Below, one piece after another: positions 10,979-21,664 of a DNA stretch of 64,000 bases. The position numbers and the translations under genes are program-made. Each line of letters starts with the position of its first letter. The stretch's first letter is position 1. The stretch comes from Anagrus nilaparvatae. Taxonomy: Eukaryota; Arthropoda; Insecta; Hymenoptera; Mymaridae. The stretch covers positions 23,474,501-23,538,500 of the forward strand of contig JAKSXM010000231.1 in NCBI GenBank assembly GCA_022575985.1, in the 5' to 3' direction. Below the pieces are notes generated by a model, which was not told the origin of the DNA, searched no databases, and worked only from the letters and a program-made list of their open reading frames with translations.

Positions 10979-11791
10979 TTGCCCGATGAAGTAGAGTTTT
11001 CAAATTATCTACAAACTGTTGGTGATGGAGCAATAAATGATATCCATGATAATATATCATTACCAGAAAGTTTTATTGCTAGCCCGAGCGAGAGTATTGA
11101 AAAATACGTTTATGCTGACATAATAAAAAATAAATACTTTACGGAATTGTCTCATTGTGCAATATTATTCGCAAGAAATGTTGATGTAGATGAAATTAAT
11201 AAAAGCGTCGTTGATTTACTGGATGAATCTACCGAACATACTTACACTAGCATTGACAGTGCTGATAATTGTGACGATAATGGTGATATGTCTGAAGCTT
11301 TATTACCGGAATATTTAAATTCCTTATCTCCAGTGTATTTACCACCCTATGAATTGAGACTTCGGGAACACTCTATAGTTGTGTTAATACGAAACATCAG
11401 TATTCAAGAAGGTTTATGTAATGGAACACGCCTCAGAGTTCTTGATTTTTCCAATCATTTACTTAAATGTGAAATTTTAACAGGTGACAACGATGGAGAA
11501 ATCATTTTCTTAAATCGAATTACTTTGTATTGTGAAAATGATTATCCTTTCACATTTAAAAGAGGTCAATTCCCGATAAAATTGGCTTTTGCCATGACCA
11601 TAAACAAATCGCAGGGGCAGACTTTTATAAGAATTGGTATAGATCTTCGAAGAGATGTTTTTACCCATGGTCAGCTTTATGTAGCTTTATCCAGAGTAAG
11701 ATCACAACACGGTTTAAAAGTTTTTTTAAACCAGGATCAAAACATTTCTAAGTCAGTAAAAAATTACGTATATACTGAAATGTTCAAATAA
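10979..11791 (+). pseudogene. Helitron (Pif1-like) helicase, C-terminal part
   Basis: There are 270 codons with no ATG at the left end; a stop (TGA) lies 18 codons upstream in frame, so this is a 5'-truncated copy. It matches the C-terminal half of Pif1-like helicases encoded by Helitrons. F-SNYLQTVGDG and ISLPESFI precede the nucleic-acid-binding region, ATPase/helicase motif V reads MTINKSQGQTF, and motif VI reads GQLYVALSRVRS. In an intact element, helicase plus a Rep/HUH nuclease would drive rolling-circle transposition; no Rep part or Walker A motif is visible here. No internal stop occurs, so decay is recent or the piece was inserted as is. A host PIF1 gene is less likely because the acidic insert and context suit Helitrons. 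Confidence 0.8.
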
Positions 11792-12529
11792 AATACAAAT
11801 ATATATATATTTAAAACCCTTTCTCTACTTGCTGAAATTAAATCAATACACGTGTGTTTCGACTATACCAAATGCTACAGTCAAAGCACATGTGTATATA
11901 CATTATTTAAGCAATGGAAAAGGGAGTTAATTTATTCAATAAAGTATAATGTATTTAATAGGTATATTTAATAAATTTATTCTTATCTATCAACCCTTTC
12001 CACACATATAGACACTTTAATTCTTTAATTAAGATAATACATAAAGAATAATAAGCAGCCAAATAATTCAAAAAAATTAATTTTCAAAAGGTATTTGACC
12101 TATTGCTTAAAATTACGTTATGGCGAAAGATCATTTTTTGTATTTTATATAAAATCGTTTTATCGTTTATAAAATCTACAATTTCCTTATAAATTATATA
12201 CCAATTTCCTTATAAATTATATACTAATTTCTTCAATATTCAATTTACATTAAGCTATTTTTTTCATTAATCCATTGTTTATTTTCGGCGTTTACAGTAA
12301 ATAAAAATGTCAAACCTCTGTTTTTTGACTCAGCACCTATGCTTGCAATGTATAAGAATTTAACTTTGGAGCTTTGTATCTCCCAAATATAAAACAACAA
12401 TTTTCCTATTTTTTTTTATGTGTATTATCATAATATGATGCCCCTATAAAAATTTTATCGATTTCTATTGTCATTAAAATAAGAGATTATAAACCTTAAT
12501 TATATTTTATTTAAAATCATCTGAGGGGG
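11792..12529. other. Non-coding sequence between helicase and candidate Helitron terminus
   Basis: AT-rich with no ORF of interest. A 19-bp direct duplication (CAATTTCCTTATAAATTATA, with one difference) occurs at about 12179-12225. Confidence 0.4.
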
Positions 12530-12575
12530 TTGGCGCGCTTTAGCGTTGGTAGCGGCAACTAGCTTGCCCCCTAGT
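12530..12575 (+). mobile_element. Candidate Helitron 3' terminus (hairpin then CTAG-T)
   Basis: A GC-rich island ends with the hairpin GTTG (12545-12548) / CAAC (12556-12559). Eleven bases later comes CTAG (12571-12574), followed by T. This is the Helitron end rule: a hairpin about 10-12 nt before CTRR, with insertion before T. It lies about 780 bp downstream of the helicase on the same strand. The stem is only 4 bp. Confidence 0.35.
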
Positions 12576-12599
12576 TAAGTATAAAATATAAAATACAAT

Positions 12600-13157
12600 T
12601 ATAATTTCTAGTGTGATTTAATACCGGCATTTACACATAATACAAAACTCTGAGAAGCGCGTGTACACTCGACGAAAGTCGGAGCGCGAAGAGGACGATT
12701 ACTGTCCCCACTACTTCTTGTACACCTCTCGAGACTTACACACATACAGCACACTTTACAAAATAAATATGTATGCGTTAGGTATGTATATGACACGCTC
12801 CTCTGTAAAAGGAATCTTCTACTTGTACCTACACCAAATAAAAAATTTATAATCACATAAAAAAAAATTTTCTTTTTTTTTTTTTATTTTTACTTAATTG
12901 TTTAATAAAACTTAATATATATTTATTTTTTCTTTGGTGTATTTACAATGTAATTGTCTCTTAAATTTGAAGGCAATTTAATTTTTCTTCTATCACGTAA
13001 AACTCTATCTGATTGCAAATGAACATTTAGATTATTATTATTGTTATTATTTACATTAGAATTATTTTCATCATTATTATTATTTACAATTAAAGTATCA
13101 GGATTTTTTACATTTTTTTTCTTTATTTATCACTTTAATTTGTTCTTCATCTGAACA
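12600..13157. other. No recognised gene
   Basis: Includes a moderately GC-rich stretch at 12640-12760 without a recognisable protein, and T-rich or ATT-repeat sequence at 12,860-13,110. The latter is low complexity adjoining the Gypsy remnant. Confidence 0.4.
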
Positions 13158-15750
13158 TTAATATTCTAAATTTGTATTTTTTAATTCATTACCTAAACTT
13201 AACATTTGATTAACGTGACATTTTCTTGTATACCCATTATCGAACAAAACTGAATAATGTAAATCACCTAATCTTTTCAAAAATGTTCCAAAAACCCACT
13301 TATCTTTATTTATATAATTTCTACAATTAACTCTATCTCCAACATTAAAGAATTTTTTACATGTAATTAATTTATTTTCTTTGATACATCTTTCAGGTTT
13401 AAAGAAATCTAAATGTGTTCTTAACTTACGTTTAAACATGAGCTCTGAAGGAGATACACCTGTAGTAATATGAGGAGTCATTCTGTACTGACTTAATAGT
13501 TGTAGTAATGCCAGATCAATATTCTTTACATTATCACACATTTTATTTAATGATGATTTAAGCATTTGTACGTATTTTTCGGCCTGCCTATTTGTAGACG
13601 GATTGTACGGTGCCGTTAACTTGAGAAAAATACCGTTTCTTTCTAAGAAATTACCAAATTCATTTGACTTAAAATTTTTTACATTGTCCGATACTAACAC
13701 TCTGGGCAGCCCGAAAATAGCAAAAATCTTGCGGCAACAATTTATCACTGTAAAAGCTAACATATTATTTACTATAAATATTTCAGGCCACTTTGAATAA
13801 GCATCAACGAGTAAGAAAAATAAACGGCCTTTAAAAGGTCACGCGAAATCAGTATGTATACGCTCGAAAGGACATGCTGCTGGCTCCCATATGTGTTTTT
13901 CCACCGGAGCAGGATTATTTTTGTATTTCTTGCATTCCCTGCAATTTTTAGTAAATTTTTCAATATCGTATGGGGCCACCAGCAATGACCTCTAGCCAAA
14001 TTTTTCATTTTTACAATACGAAATTGCCCGATATGAAGTTGCTGCAATATTCTTGCTTTTAACGTAACAGGAATCACAGCTTGATTTCCTTTCATAAGAA
14101 TATTATATTCTAAATAGAAATCGGAAGGAATGCAGTTCCACACATCTTTCGAAGCAAGTTTTTTTCCATATTTAAGTAAATTAATAACTTTGGATTATTC
14201 AGGGTCTTTTTGGGACTCACTATCTTTGACTGTGACTGGAAGATCAGACATTATGTCAATAAAAAATGCATCTATCACATCTATATCTGAATTATTATTT
14301 GTAATTGATAACCGTGAGAGACAATCTGCGTTAGCGTTGTCCTCAGACTTTTTGAATTCAATTGTATATCGAAAACCGCGTAGGAAAATAGCATAATGCT
14401 GCAATCGCATTGCACTAAAAACCGGCAGACTTTTGTCTAACGAAAATATTTGTTGAATTGCACGGTAATCTTTTAATGGCCCAAACCATAGCGTAAGCTT
14501 CTTTATCAACTTGAGCCCATTTACATTGTGTAGAATTAAATGTACTTGAAATGAACATTATAGGTTTTTCTGTACGATCAGGAAATCGATGCGAAAAAAC
14601 CGCGCCACAACCCGACGGACTAGCGTCTGTAGCAAGCACCAGTGGCAATTTTGAATTGAAATAGTATAGACATACGTCGCTTTGCAAAATATCTTTAGCT
14701 TCCCTGAAAGCTTTTTCGCACTCAAGATTCCAGGAAAACTCTTGCGTATTAAGTAACATTTTTTAAAAAGGATTCAATATTGCACTGGAATTTGGAATGA
14801 AACGATTATAATAATTTATCATACCGATAAAACATTGAAGTTCTTTAATATTCGTCGGGCGTGGCATATTTTCGATCGCATCCATTTTTTCGCGCATTTT
14901 ATGTATACCGTTTCCGTCCAATACAAAACCGCAATATACTATTTTCCTTTTGAAAAATTCGCATTTTTCTAATTGAATTTTAACATTGTACTTATCGAAA
15001 CGTTCCAATACTTTTTCTAGAATACTTAAGGGTTTATTTTTATTTTACGCGCCTATTTTTATATCGTCGATAAACGCTGTGACGCCTTTAATATCAACTA
15101 AAATTCCTTCAATAAATCTTTGCCAAATAGCCACAGCCAGGGCTAAACCGTACCACAGCCATTTACAACGATAAAGTCCGCGGTGCGTATTTAAAACTAC
15201 TTTCTTCGTCAAGCTCCATCTGTAAATAAGCTTGCGTAAGATCTAATTTCGCGAAAATTTTGCAAACTGTCGGCAGACTATAATCATCGATAATCAATTG
15301 AGAATTTATTGAAATGCTAAAATCTCCGCAAATACGTACGGTATTATTTTTCTTAAGTATTGTAACTATTGGAGTCGCGTGATTTGATGTATCGATTTTT
15401 TTAATGATTTTACGCTCTTCTAGAAATTGTAATTCGTTGTCCACGGGTGTAATTAATGTAAAAGGAACTCTACGAGCTTTGAAAAATATTGGGACTGCAT
15501 CCTTTTTTAAGGTTAATTTAGCTTTAAAATTTTTAATAGCACTCATATCGTTTTTGATTACATTTTTGAATTTATTAAAAAATTTTTTAATTACTAAATC
15601 ACGGTTAAAATCTGACGAAACTAAATTTATTTCGTTAACAAAAAATTTTAAACTATTATTAGATTCAAGTCAATCATACCAAGCTGTCTTAGCCACTCAC
15701 GCCCTAAAAGAGGTGTACGGTCAACATCAGAGACGTACGGTCATATTATA
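13158..15750 (-). pseudogene. Gypsy-type (Ty3) retrotransposon pol remnant
   Basis: Minus strand, in several frames. The reverse transcriptase fingers/palm (15546-15163) include VRICGDFSISIN, LPTVCKIFAKLDLTQAYLQM. The catalytic motif FIDDI follows at about 15075-15050. The RT thumb (15008-14763) reads FLGFVL-like CGFVLDGNGI and FIGMINYYNRFIPN. RNase H (14759-14195) has LATDASPSGCGAVFSH and NANADCLSRL. The integrase zinc region (14143-13772) contains HIGQF..KMKNLARGHCWWP. The integrase core end (13763-13158) has the second Asp in VSDNVKNF (normally SDNG) and Glu in NRQAEKYV. At least four frame changes or stops make it dead. Gag and protease were not seen, and no LTR pair could be assigned. 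Confidence 0.85.
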
Positions 15751-15821
15751 AATAGTAAAATATTTTATAATTTAAATTAAATTATTTTATTTTTTTAAAT
15801 AAAATAATTTGCGTGGGGGAA

Positions 15822-16024
15822 TGTTTGAGAGTATACAATGTTTGTGTATTATTTAAAATTAATGTTTTCTTGTTATGCTCATACATTAGCACCGGCCACC
15901 TTCACCAGCTCTCGAGTCACGCAACTCTTTCGCTGTACGTTACAGATTTGTAAAGCAGTACTATTTTGTATTATAAATTTTCATATTTATTGATGATGGA
16001 TTATATAGCGACGAATACTGAACA
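15822..16024 (+). mobile_element. Candidate LTR preceded by polypurine tract
   Basis: GCGTGGGGGAA is followed by TGTTTGAGAGTATACAATG, and the region ends ...ATACTGAACA at 16024 (203 bp, TG...CA). The sequence is less AT-rich than its surroundings. No second copy is seen in the window, so the family and ends are uncertain. Its plus orientation does not match the minus-strand Gypsy remnant. Confidence 0.35.
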
Positions 16025-16119
16025 AGTTAATTGTTTTTAAACAATTTCTGTCTCTTTCCAAGAGAAGCGAACGAGCCAAATTTGAGAAAGGAATCTCTCA
16101 GGGGACTGCAACCGGCACC

Positions 16120-16192
16120 CTCTGTGTGGCTCAATTGGCAGAGATACAGGCTAGATACCTGCGGGTCGTGGGTTAGACCCCCACCAGAGAGG
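16120..16192 (+). tRNA. tRNA-like cloverleaf (probable pseudogene or SINE head), anticodon position AGA
   Basis: A cloverleaf can be drawn. The acceptor stem 16120-16126 / 16185-16191 has 6 of 7 pairs. The D stem GCTC/GAGA has 3 of 4 pairs around AATTGGCA. The anticodon stem ACAGG/CCTGC has 4 of 5 pairs with loop CTAGATA. The variable loop has 5 nt, and the T stem GTGGG/CCCAC has 5 of 5 pairs with loop TTAGACC. A T8 run follows at once, a Pol III terminator. The anticodon position reads AGA (Ser), but real tRNA-Ser has a long variable arm and this does not. I therefore favour a tRNA-derived pseudogene or SINE promoter over a working tRNA. Confidence 0.55.
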
Positions 16193-16200
16193 TTTTTTTT

Positions 16201-17395
16201 CAAATTTTTTTCCGACTTATTTAAGTCAAAAATTTCGTAATTAACATTAATTCATTACTAAAAAATTAATTTTCGATAATTTAAAAATTTAAAAAAAAAA
16301 ATTTATTTATAAAAATAATTTATATCACTCTGGTACATTATAATAAAAAAAGAGATTTGAAATTAATTTAATTATTACTGTGAATTTTAAGTGTTGCCAA
16401 TAAATTTATTTAATCATTTATTCCTCCAATTTTTTTATACATCATATGTATTTATGAACAATACAGTCCATTAATATACAGTAATAATTTTCTATACTCT
16501 TACATTTTATATTAAATAATTATATTTTTAATTACAAATTATTTAAGTTTAGTTGTTTATACGTAAAATACTCATATTCATCGTTAGGAGGGGGGGGGGG
16601 GGGTTACTGTGTTTTTCACTAAAAAATTAATATCTCCGAGCCGAATCATAAAATTCCCCAATCGTCGTGGTTGGTGTCAAAATTTTCGTTTTAAAAAATA
16701 CACCAAAAAAAATTTTTTTTATTATTTTTGAACTCTTTCTGAGGTTTATTTTTGGCTTTTTTGACGGTCTTGAAATATCTTAGAATAGAGGAAGAACTCC
16801 TTTTTTTTGCGCTCAGGAAAACTTTGTCTAAGACTACTTTTCAAAATTCCGTAGGAAAAATGTCAACTTTTGCGGCGCGTCACTCGTAATTGATGATTAT
16901 GAAAAAGAAAATCATGTTTTACTTTATGTTTATTTTATCTTACCATAAATCGTAAAACCAGAATTCACTTTATTCATTTTAACATTTGACGACTTTATAA
17001 GAGAAAAATTCATTATTTTCGTTTGTAGGGCCCGAATTTTCAGGAAGTGAATGTTTAAAGTTTTGCATTTTTTAAGAAAAAATTTTCTGAACTTACAAGA
17101 GTTACATACATTTTTTTCTCAGAAATTCAATGACAAGTTGATATAATCCTTTAAATCTGCTAGAAAAATCGTAAGTTTATGATTTTTTAAAAACCCCATA
17201 TTTACCTTTTGAACTGATCTGAACCGTCTTGAACTGAACGCAGAGGGGGTGCGGGGATGCTGGATCTCGGAATCTTATTTTATATTATATTCATCGAATT
17301 AAGCCTAAAAAATGCGGAAAATATGCTGGGGACAGAAACCATACCTTATTCCGCAGTATTATTTATTTTCACTTATTCTTTACATCTAATTTTAT
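16201..17395. other. No gene seen; poly(G) run and low-complexity DNA
   Basis: AT-rich with a run of about 16 G at 16588-16603. Nothing with protein similarity was found. Confidence 0.45.
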
Positions 17396-17560
17396 TCTAC
17401 AACAATATTATTTTAGGATGGAACATGTTCATAGAATGGGGTGTTTGAAAAAGCCTGGCTCATCAGATTGGGGTGGGGGGTGAAAAAGTGACGTTTTTAG
17501 GGGAAGGGTGGAATATGATGAAAATAGACTTAGAATATTTTCGATAGGGACTATTTAGGG
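17396..17560. repeat. Dispersed relative of the 7.0-7.27 kb repeat block
   Basis: GGAACATGTTCATAG at about 17419 matches GGAACATGTTTATAG at 7071. GACTTAGAATATTTTCGAT occurs at about 17528 and again at 7251. A G-rich block (GGGGTGGGGGGTG) lies between them in both places. The two loci are copies of one family with different tandem expansion. Confidence 0.7.
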
Positions 17561-17795
17561 ACAAAAGTGCACTAAAAAATTTTGTTTCGCTCAAGACTAG
17601 CATTAAATGATTTTACATATTTTAAGCTATTCATTTTGTCTGTTTTTCATCTTTATCAAGCTTATAACTGCATTATAATTCAGTATACATTGAATAGATG
17701 TAACTAAATTATGCTAACTTTAGCTGATGATCTTCAAACCATCGGTTTTGCCATTCTCCGTGGGCTTAGTCCAATAATTCACCAGAACGAAACTA

Positions 17796-17846
17796 CTGAT
17801 GTACGTTTAGTGCATACTCGAAGCGAGAATGCATCTTTGACATCAG
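17796..17846. other. 51-nt two-tier hairpin
   Basis: CTGATGT (17796) pairs with ACATCAG (17840). Inside it, TGCAT-A-CTCG pairs with CGAG-A-ATGCA around an AAG loop. In total 16 base pairs form with one symmetric A/A mismatch and one internal loop. It stands about 490 bp before the LINE endonuclease. No RNA family is recognised. Confidence 0.5.
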
Positions 17847-18284
17847 AATTTTCCTCGTTAATAATTTAACTTACATCAATGAATCTTGTACAGCATATAT
17901 TACTATTAAAGCGTAGCAGAAACTATTTTAGTACTAATGATATTGAACACTCGCTTTTAATTAATACTACCTTTTATAATTTATCTCCAACGAAAATTAT
18001 AATAAATAGCGTTCTGTCATCACTAGAATATAAGCTTTTTTCTTTCTTAAAGGTTGTTGCTCGCAATATTGGTTTTAAATATATATAGCATAAGGATGGA
18101 AGATTTCGAAAAACGAAAGACTTGTGACCGTGCTCATTAATTTACTTCTGCTACAGATCTAAGTGCCATATGGACATTCTATTCAGACAAAGATAACACA
18201 GTTAAAAACCCAACACTACGCACAAACAACACAGCAGGCAACATCGTAATTGATACTAACAACAAAGATACTGCTAATGTCTGA

Positions 18285-19450
18285 CTAGCAGACCCATTCA
18301 CTGACACTTTTAAGATAGGTTTTGTTAATGCAGCATCGCTCAAGCGCCATTTCAAACAATTTAAAGGATTACTTGAAGATGATCCAACCAACCGTGTGAT
18401 GGGAGTTGCTGAATCGCGCTTTGGTGATGCTGTAGATGACAACATCATAGCAATCAGAGGTTACAGTTCAATTAGACAAGATCACAATACTCAAGGTGGT
18501 GGGGTTGTCCTATATATCAAAAACAACTTTAGAGCCACAGTCCTAGCACGCTCTAACACAAAAAATAATGGTAAGCCTGATTGCTTTGAATATCTTATGT
18601 GTCGTATCTCAGGTAAAGAAATTTCACCTATCTTTGTCTGTTTAAAATACTGCTCATCCTATGTACTTTTCGACGCTGATCCGCAGTTTCTATCTAACCT
18701 CCGTGTTTTGTGCTCAAATTACAGTCATAAGATTATTATTGGTGACTTAAAAATTGACTTGCTAGCTGACAGTAATAATGCCACACTTATGAAAGATTTC
18801 TTTAATGAACTATCACTACCCTACAGGTAATTAATCATCGAGCTACTCGTCGTCCCCCTGGTTCCAGCATTTGTAAGACCTGGATTGACGTAATGTGTGT
18901 AGACAGCAACGATACAGTCATTAGTCACTTTAACAAAATCATGACATTCGTGAGTGATCATAATCTCATTGATGCAAATATAAGGATATTCCTACAGGAA
19001 ATTTAATGATGTAACTCTGAAAACCCTTAATGAGGTTCTGACTTAGTATGAATGGTCGCATTTTGATACTAACTTACACCTAGACTCGGCTGTAACTACT
19101 GTCAGTAAGAACCTTCTGGCTGCGATTGATAAGCTAGCGCCTCTAAAAACTATCAATCCCAAAAAATCGAAACACCCATGAATTCACAATAAATTACATT
19201 TTTTGAGACTAAAGCGTAATTCCATCGAACTACGCTATCTTAATTCTAAAAAAGCCTCTCTCTTAAATTTAGACCTTACAGCATTACAGAAACAGCCCTA
19301 TTAAAATTAACAGAGGACGGAATAATATACGGTTTGGAAAAAGTAAAAGATTAATGACATTACTGCTGCAGTTTGATTTCAGTAAGGCATTTGATTCCAT
19401 TGCACCATCTAAGTTAATAGTAAAACTAAAATCTATGGAAGAAAAACTAA
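18285..19450 (+). pseudogene. Non-LTR retrotransposon (LINE) remnant: endonuclease and piece of reverse transcriptase
   Basis: An open frame from 18285 to 18830 encodes an AP-endonuclease-like domain. It begins IGFVNAASLKRHF, then MGVAESRF (metal-binding Glu region), GGGVVLYIKN and KIIIGDLKIDL (GDxN-type motif). After a frame change come TWIDVMCVDSN and VSDHNLI, the family SDHxLI signature. After more stops, linker sequence appears (LLAAIDKLAPLKT). Around 19365-19400 the RT palm motif FDFSKAFDSI appears without the preceding finger region, so an internal deletion has occurred. The protein would have nicked target DNA and primed reverse transcription. No poly(A) tail or target duplication was found. 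Confidence 0.8.
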
Positions 19451-20890
19451 AACTTTTGGAGAAAGTAAATTATTTACATTTTGGGTCGATTTAGAGGGTG
19501 TTCTGGGTAACTGGTGCAAAAACTAAAGGTGATGGATAAATTCTGACTTGAGATTTATTTTAAGGACATCGAATAAGTTACCTGCAGGTAGGTTTAGTTT
19601 TAGTATTAGAACTTTTTTTTGTGTAGCTGTGTAATCACCCACCATTGGGTGTTATCCAAAATCTTTAAACGTTAGGAAAACGAGGAAGAGGACGAACATT
19701 TAGAACCGTTCGACACTATTTTCCGCTTAATCAGCTTATTTGAACGCAATTACGGATAAGGAGGAGTCGCTATGGTTAAAGATAAAGTAACGTGCGGCAC
19801 ATGCCCAAAAACGCTAGATAATGGAATGGATTTTCCTTACTGCCGAGTCCTACATCAACTGAAATAACAATTTCTGCAGAAAATTGAAAATTGATCATTT
19901 CGGGCCGAAAATGGGCATTCAGTTTACTGTAAAAAAATAGTTCATAATTAAGTACAAATAACCTCCAAATATAAAAATTAATAAAATTTATTTTATACCA
20001 CATTTTTTCAATTAAAAAAATTTATTATTGAAAATAAGAAAAAATTTACAAAATTAAAAATTACAAAATTGATACATAAAAATTGAAATCACTGTATTTA
20101 AATTTCAAGCAAATATTATCATTAATTCATAGAAAATTAAAATTTACATCAATTTTTCATTTTTTAAAAATTTTTGGTGGGTTTCAATATTATTACCCCT
20201 TGAGTGGCGGGTAAGGCTAAATTTCTCTACTTAAAATGTAGTTAGTTTTTCGGTTATTAGACAAAAAGTTTTAAAAAAGAATATTTAAAAAAATTTTTTT
20301 TTTAATTTAGGGGTATTTTTCTCTGCGGGGATAGTTTATCATACAAAAAATATATTCAGTTTTTTCGTTCTAAGACGACAAGTTTAAAAAAGAAAATTTT
20401 ATAACATTTTTGTCATTGTTTTAAAATTTAGGGGTAGTTTTCACCCTGCATATCTAGCCATTGTATCTCAATTTTGGTACATAATACGAAATTTCCAATA
20501 TATTCTTAATTAATCTTAAATTATTCTAGGATATATTAGACAATTTTAGCTTTACTTACTAAAATAATGCAAAAAAGCACCTAAAAAGGGGTAGTGTTTG
20601 CTTTTTTAAGGGCTTCGCCCCATTTTCTACAGAATTTTGACCCCTAAGTTATATTCAGTGACACAAAAAACATATATTATATCTAAACTTACCCTGGTTA
20701 TACATTTTCAACCATTTTCGCAATTTGACTAGACTACTGTATACAATAAATCAACAGTTTTAATTATAAAATCTTATTATCATCAATAATTATGTTTTTT
20801 TAAATTAAATAAGTTTTTTATAGTGTTTCTATTAATTTTGAATTATCTTGATTGAAAATAAAAAAAAAGGCTAGCTTAAATATATTATTA
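19451..20890. other. No gene seen; AT-rich with low-complexity blocks
   Basis: Two diverged blocks around AAATTTAGGGGTA (about 20,300 and 20,430) look like degenerate repeats. A small hairpin, CACCC/GGGTG, lies near 19,640. Confidence 0.4.
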
Positions 20891-20893
20891 GTA

Positions 20894-20979
20894 GACCACC
20901 GCGGTCTTGTGGTCTAAGTACCGAGTCTAGTATGTGAAATGTTCTGGGTTTTAATACCGGAAATATTTTTTTTTTTTAA
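20894..20979 (+). repeat. Possible tRNA-derived SINE or tRNA relic
   Basis: GACCAC (20894) pairs with GTGGTC (20909). An A-box-like TGGTCTAAGTA and a B-box-like GGTTTTAATACC lie about 40 nt apart, and a T-run at 20966-20979 could end Pol III transcription. The B box is diverged from GGTTCGANTCC. Confidence 0.35.
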
Positions 20980-21664
20980 TTTATCTTATTAATTTAATGA
21001 ATTTAATAAAATTTAATATAATTTAAAACGCTAGACAGTAATCGTCCAGAATTTTATTTCGCGTTTCCTACAGTTACGTCATGTCAAGATGTAGACAAAT
21101 TTAAAATTTACCCAAGGCGCCAGTCACGTTCCGATTTGTGACAAGGTTTTTAGAAACCCTTTTCGGGCATAACGCAACCCTAATACTTACGTGGCCAAAA
21201 TCCAACTAGCACAGCTCGTAAATACGACAGGAGAGAGGGGGGAACTGATAAGTTTAACGTCGGAGTTCCTAAAATTCACAAAAAACTTACTTAACTTAAA
21301 AAATCCTTATAAACTACCAAAATGTACTAATTTTTATGTTTAAAATAACGATAAATCCAAAATTTCCTACATTTTATGACCCTAACTTTGAATAGAAAAT
21401 GTCTTATTTTATTTAATTAACGATAAACCAAAATTAATATTTTGTGACTATAAATTTTAATTAACGAGAATATAAAATGCTTTTCTTTTATTTAATTATC
21501 GATAAACCAAAATTTATATTTTGTGATAATAATTTTTGTTAACGAGAGTGTAAAATTGTTTTATTTGTTATCGATAAACCATGATTTCTAATATTTGTTT
21601 AAGTAATTAATTGAAATTTTAATATTTTATTCGATAATCCTTAATAAATTAAATCCGTATTTAG
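20980..21664. other. No gene seen
   Basis: Contains three diverged direct repeats with ATCGATAAACCA-like words (about 21,420, 21,490, 21,570). No coding signal. Confidence 0.4.

Noticed and set aside
16031..16240. 69-aa ORF over the tRNA-like sequence
   Set aside because: The cloverleaf explains the sequence better, and the peptide has no known family.
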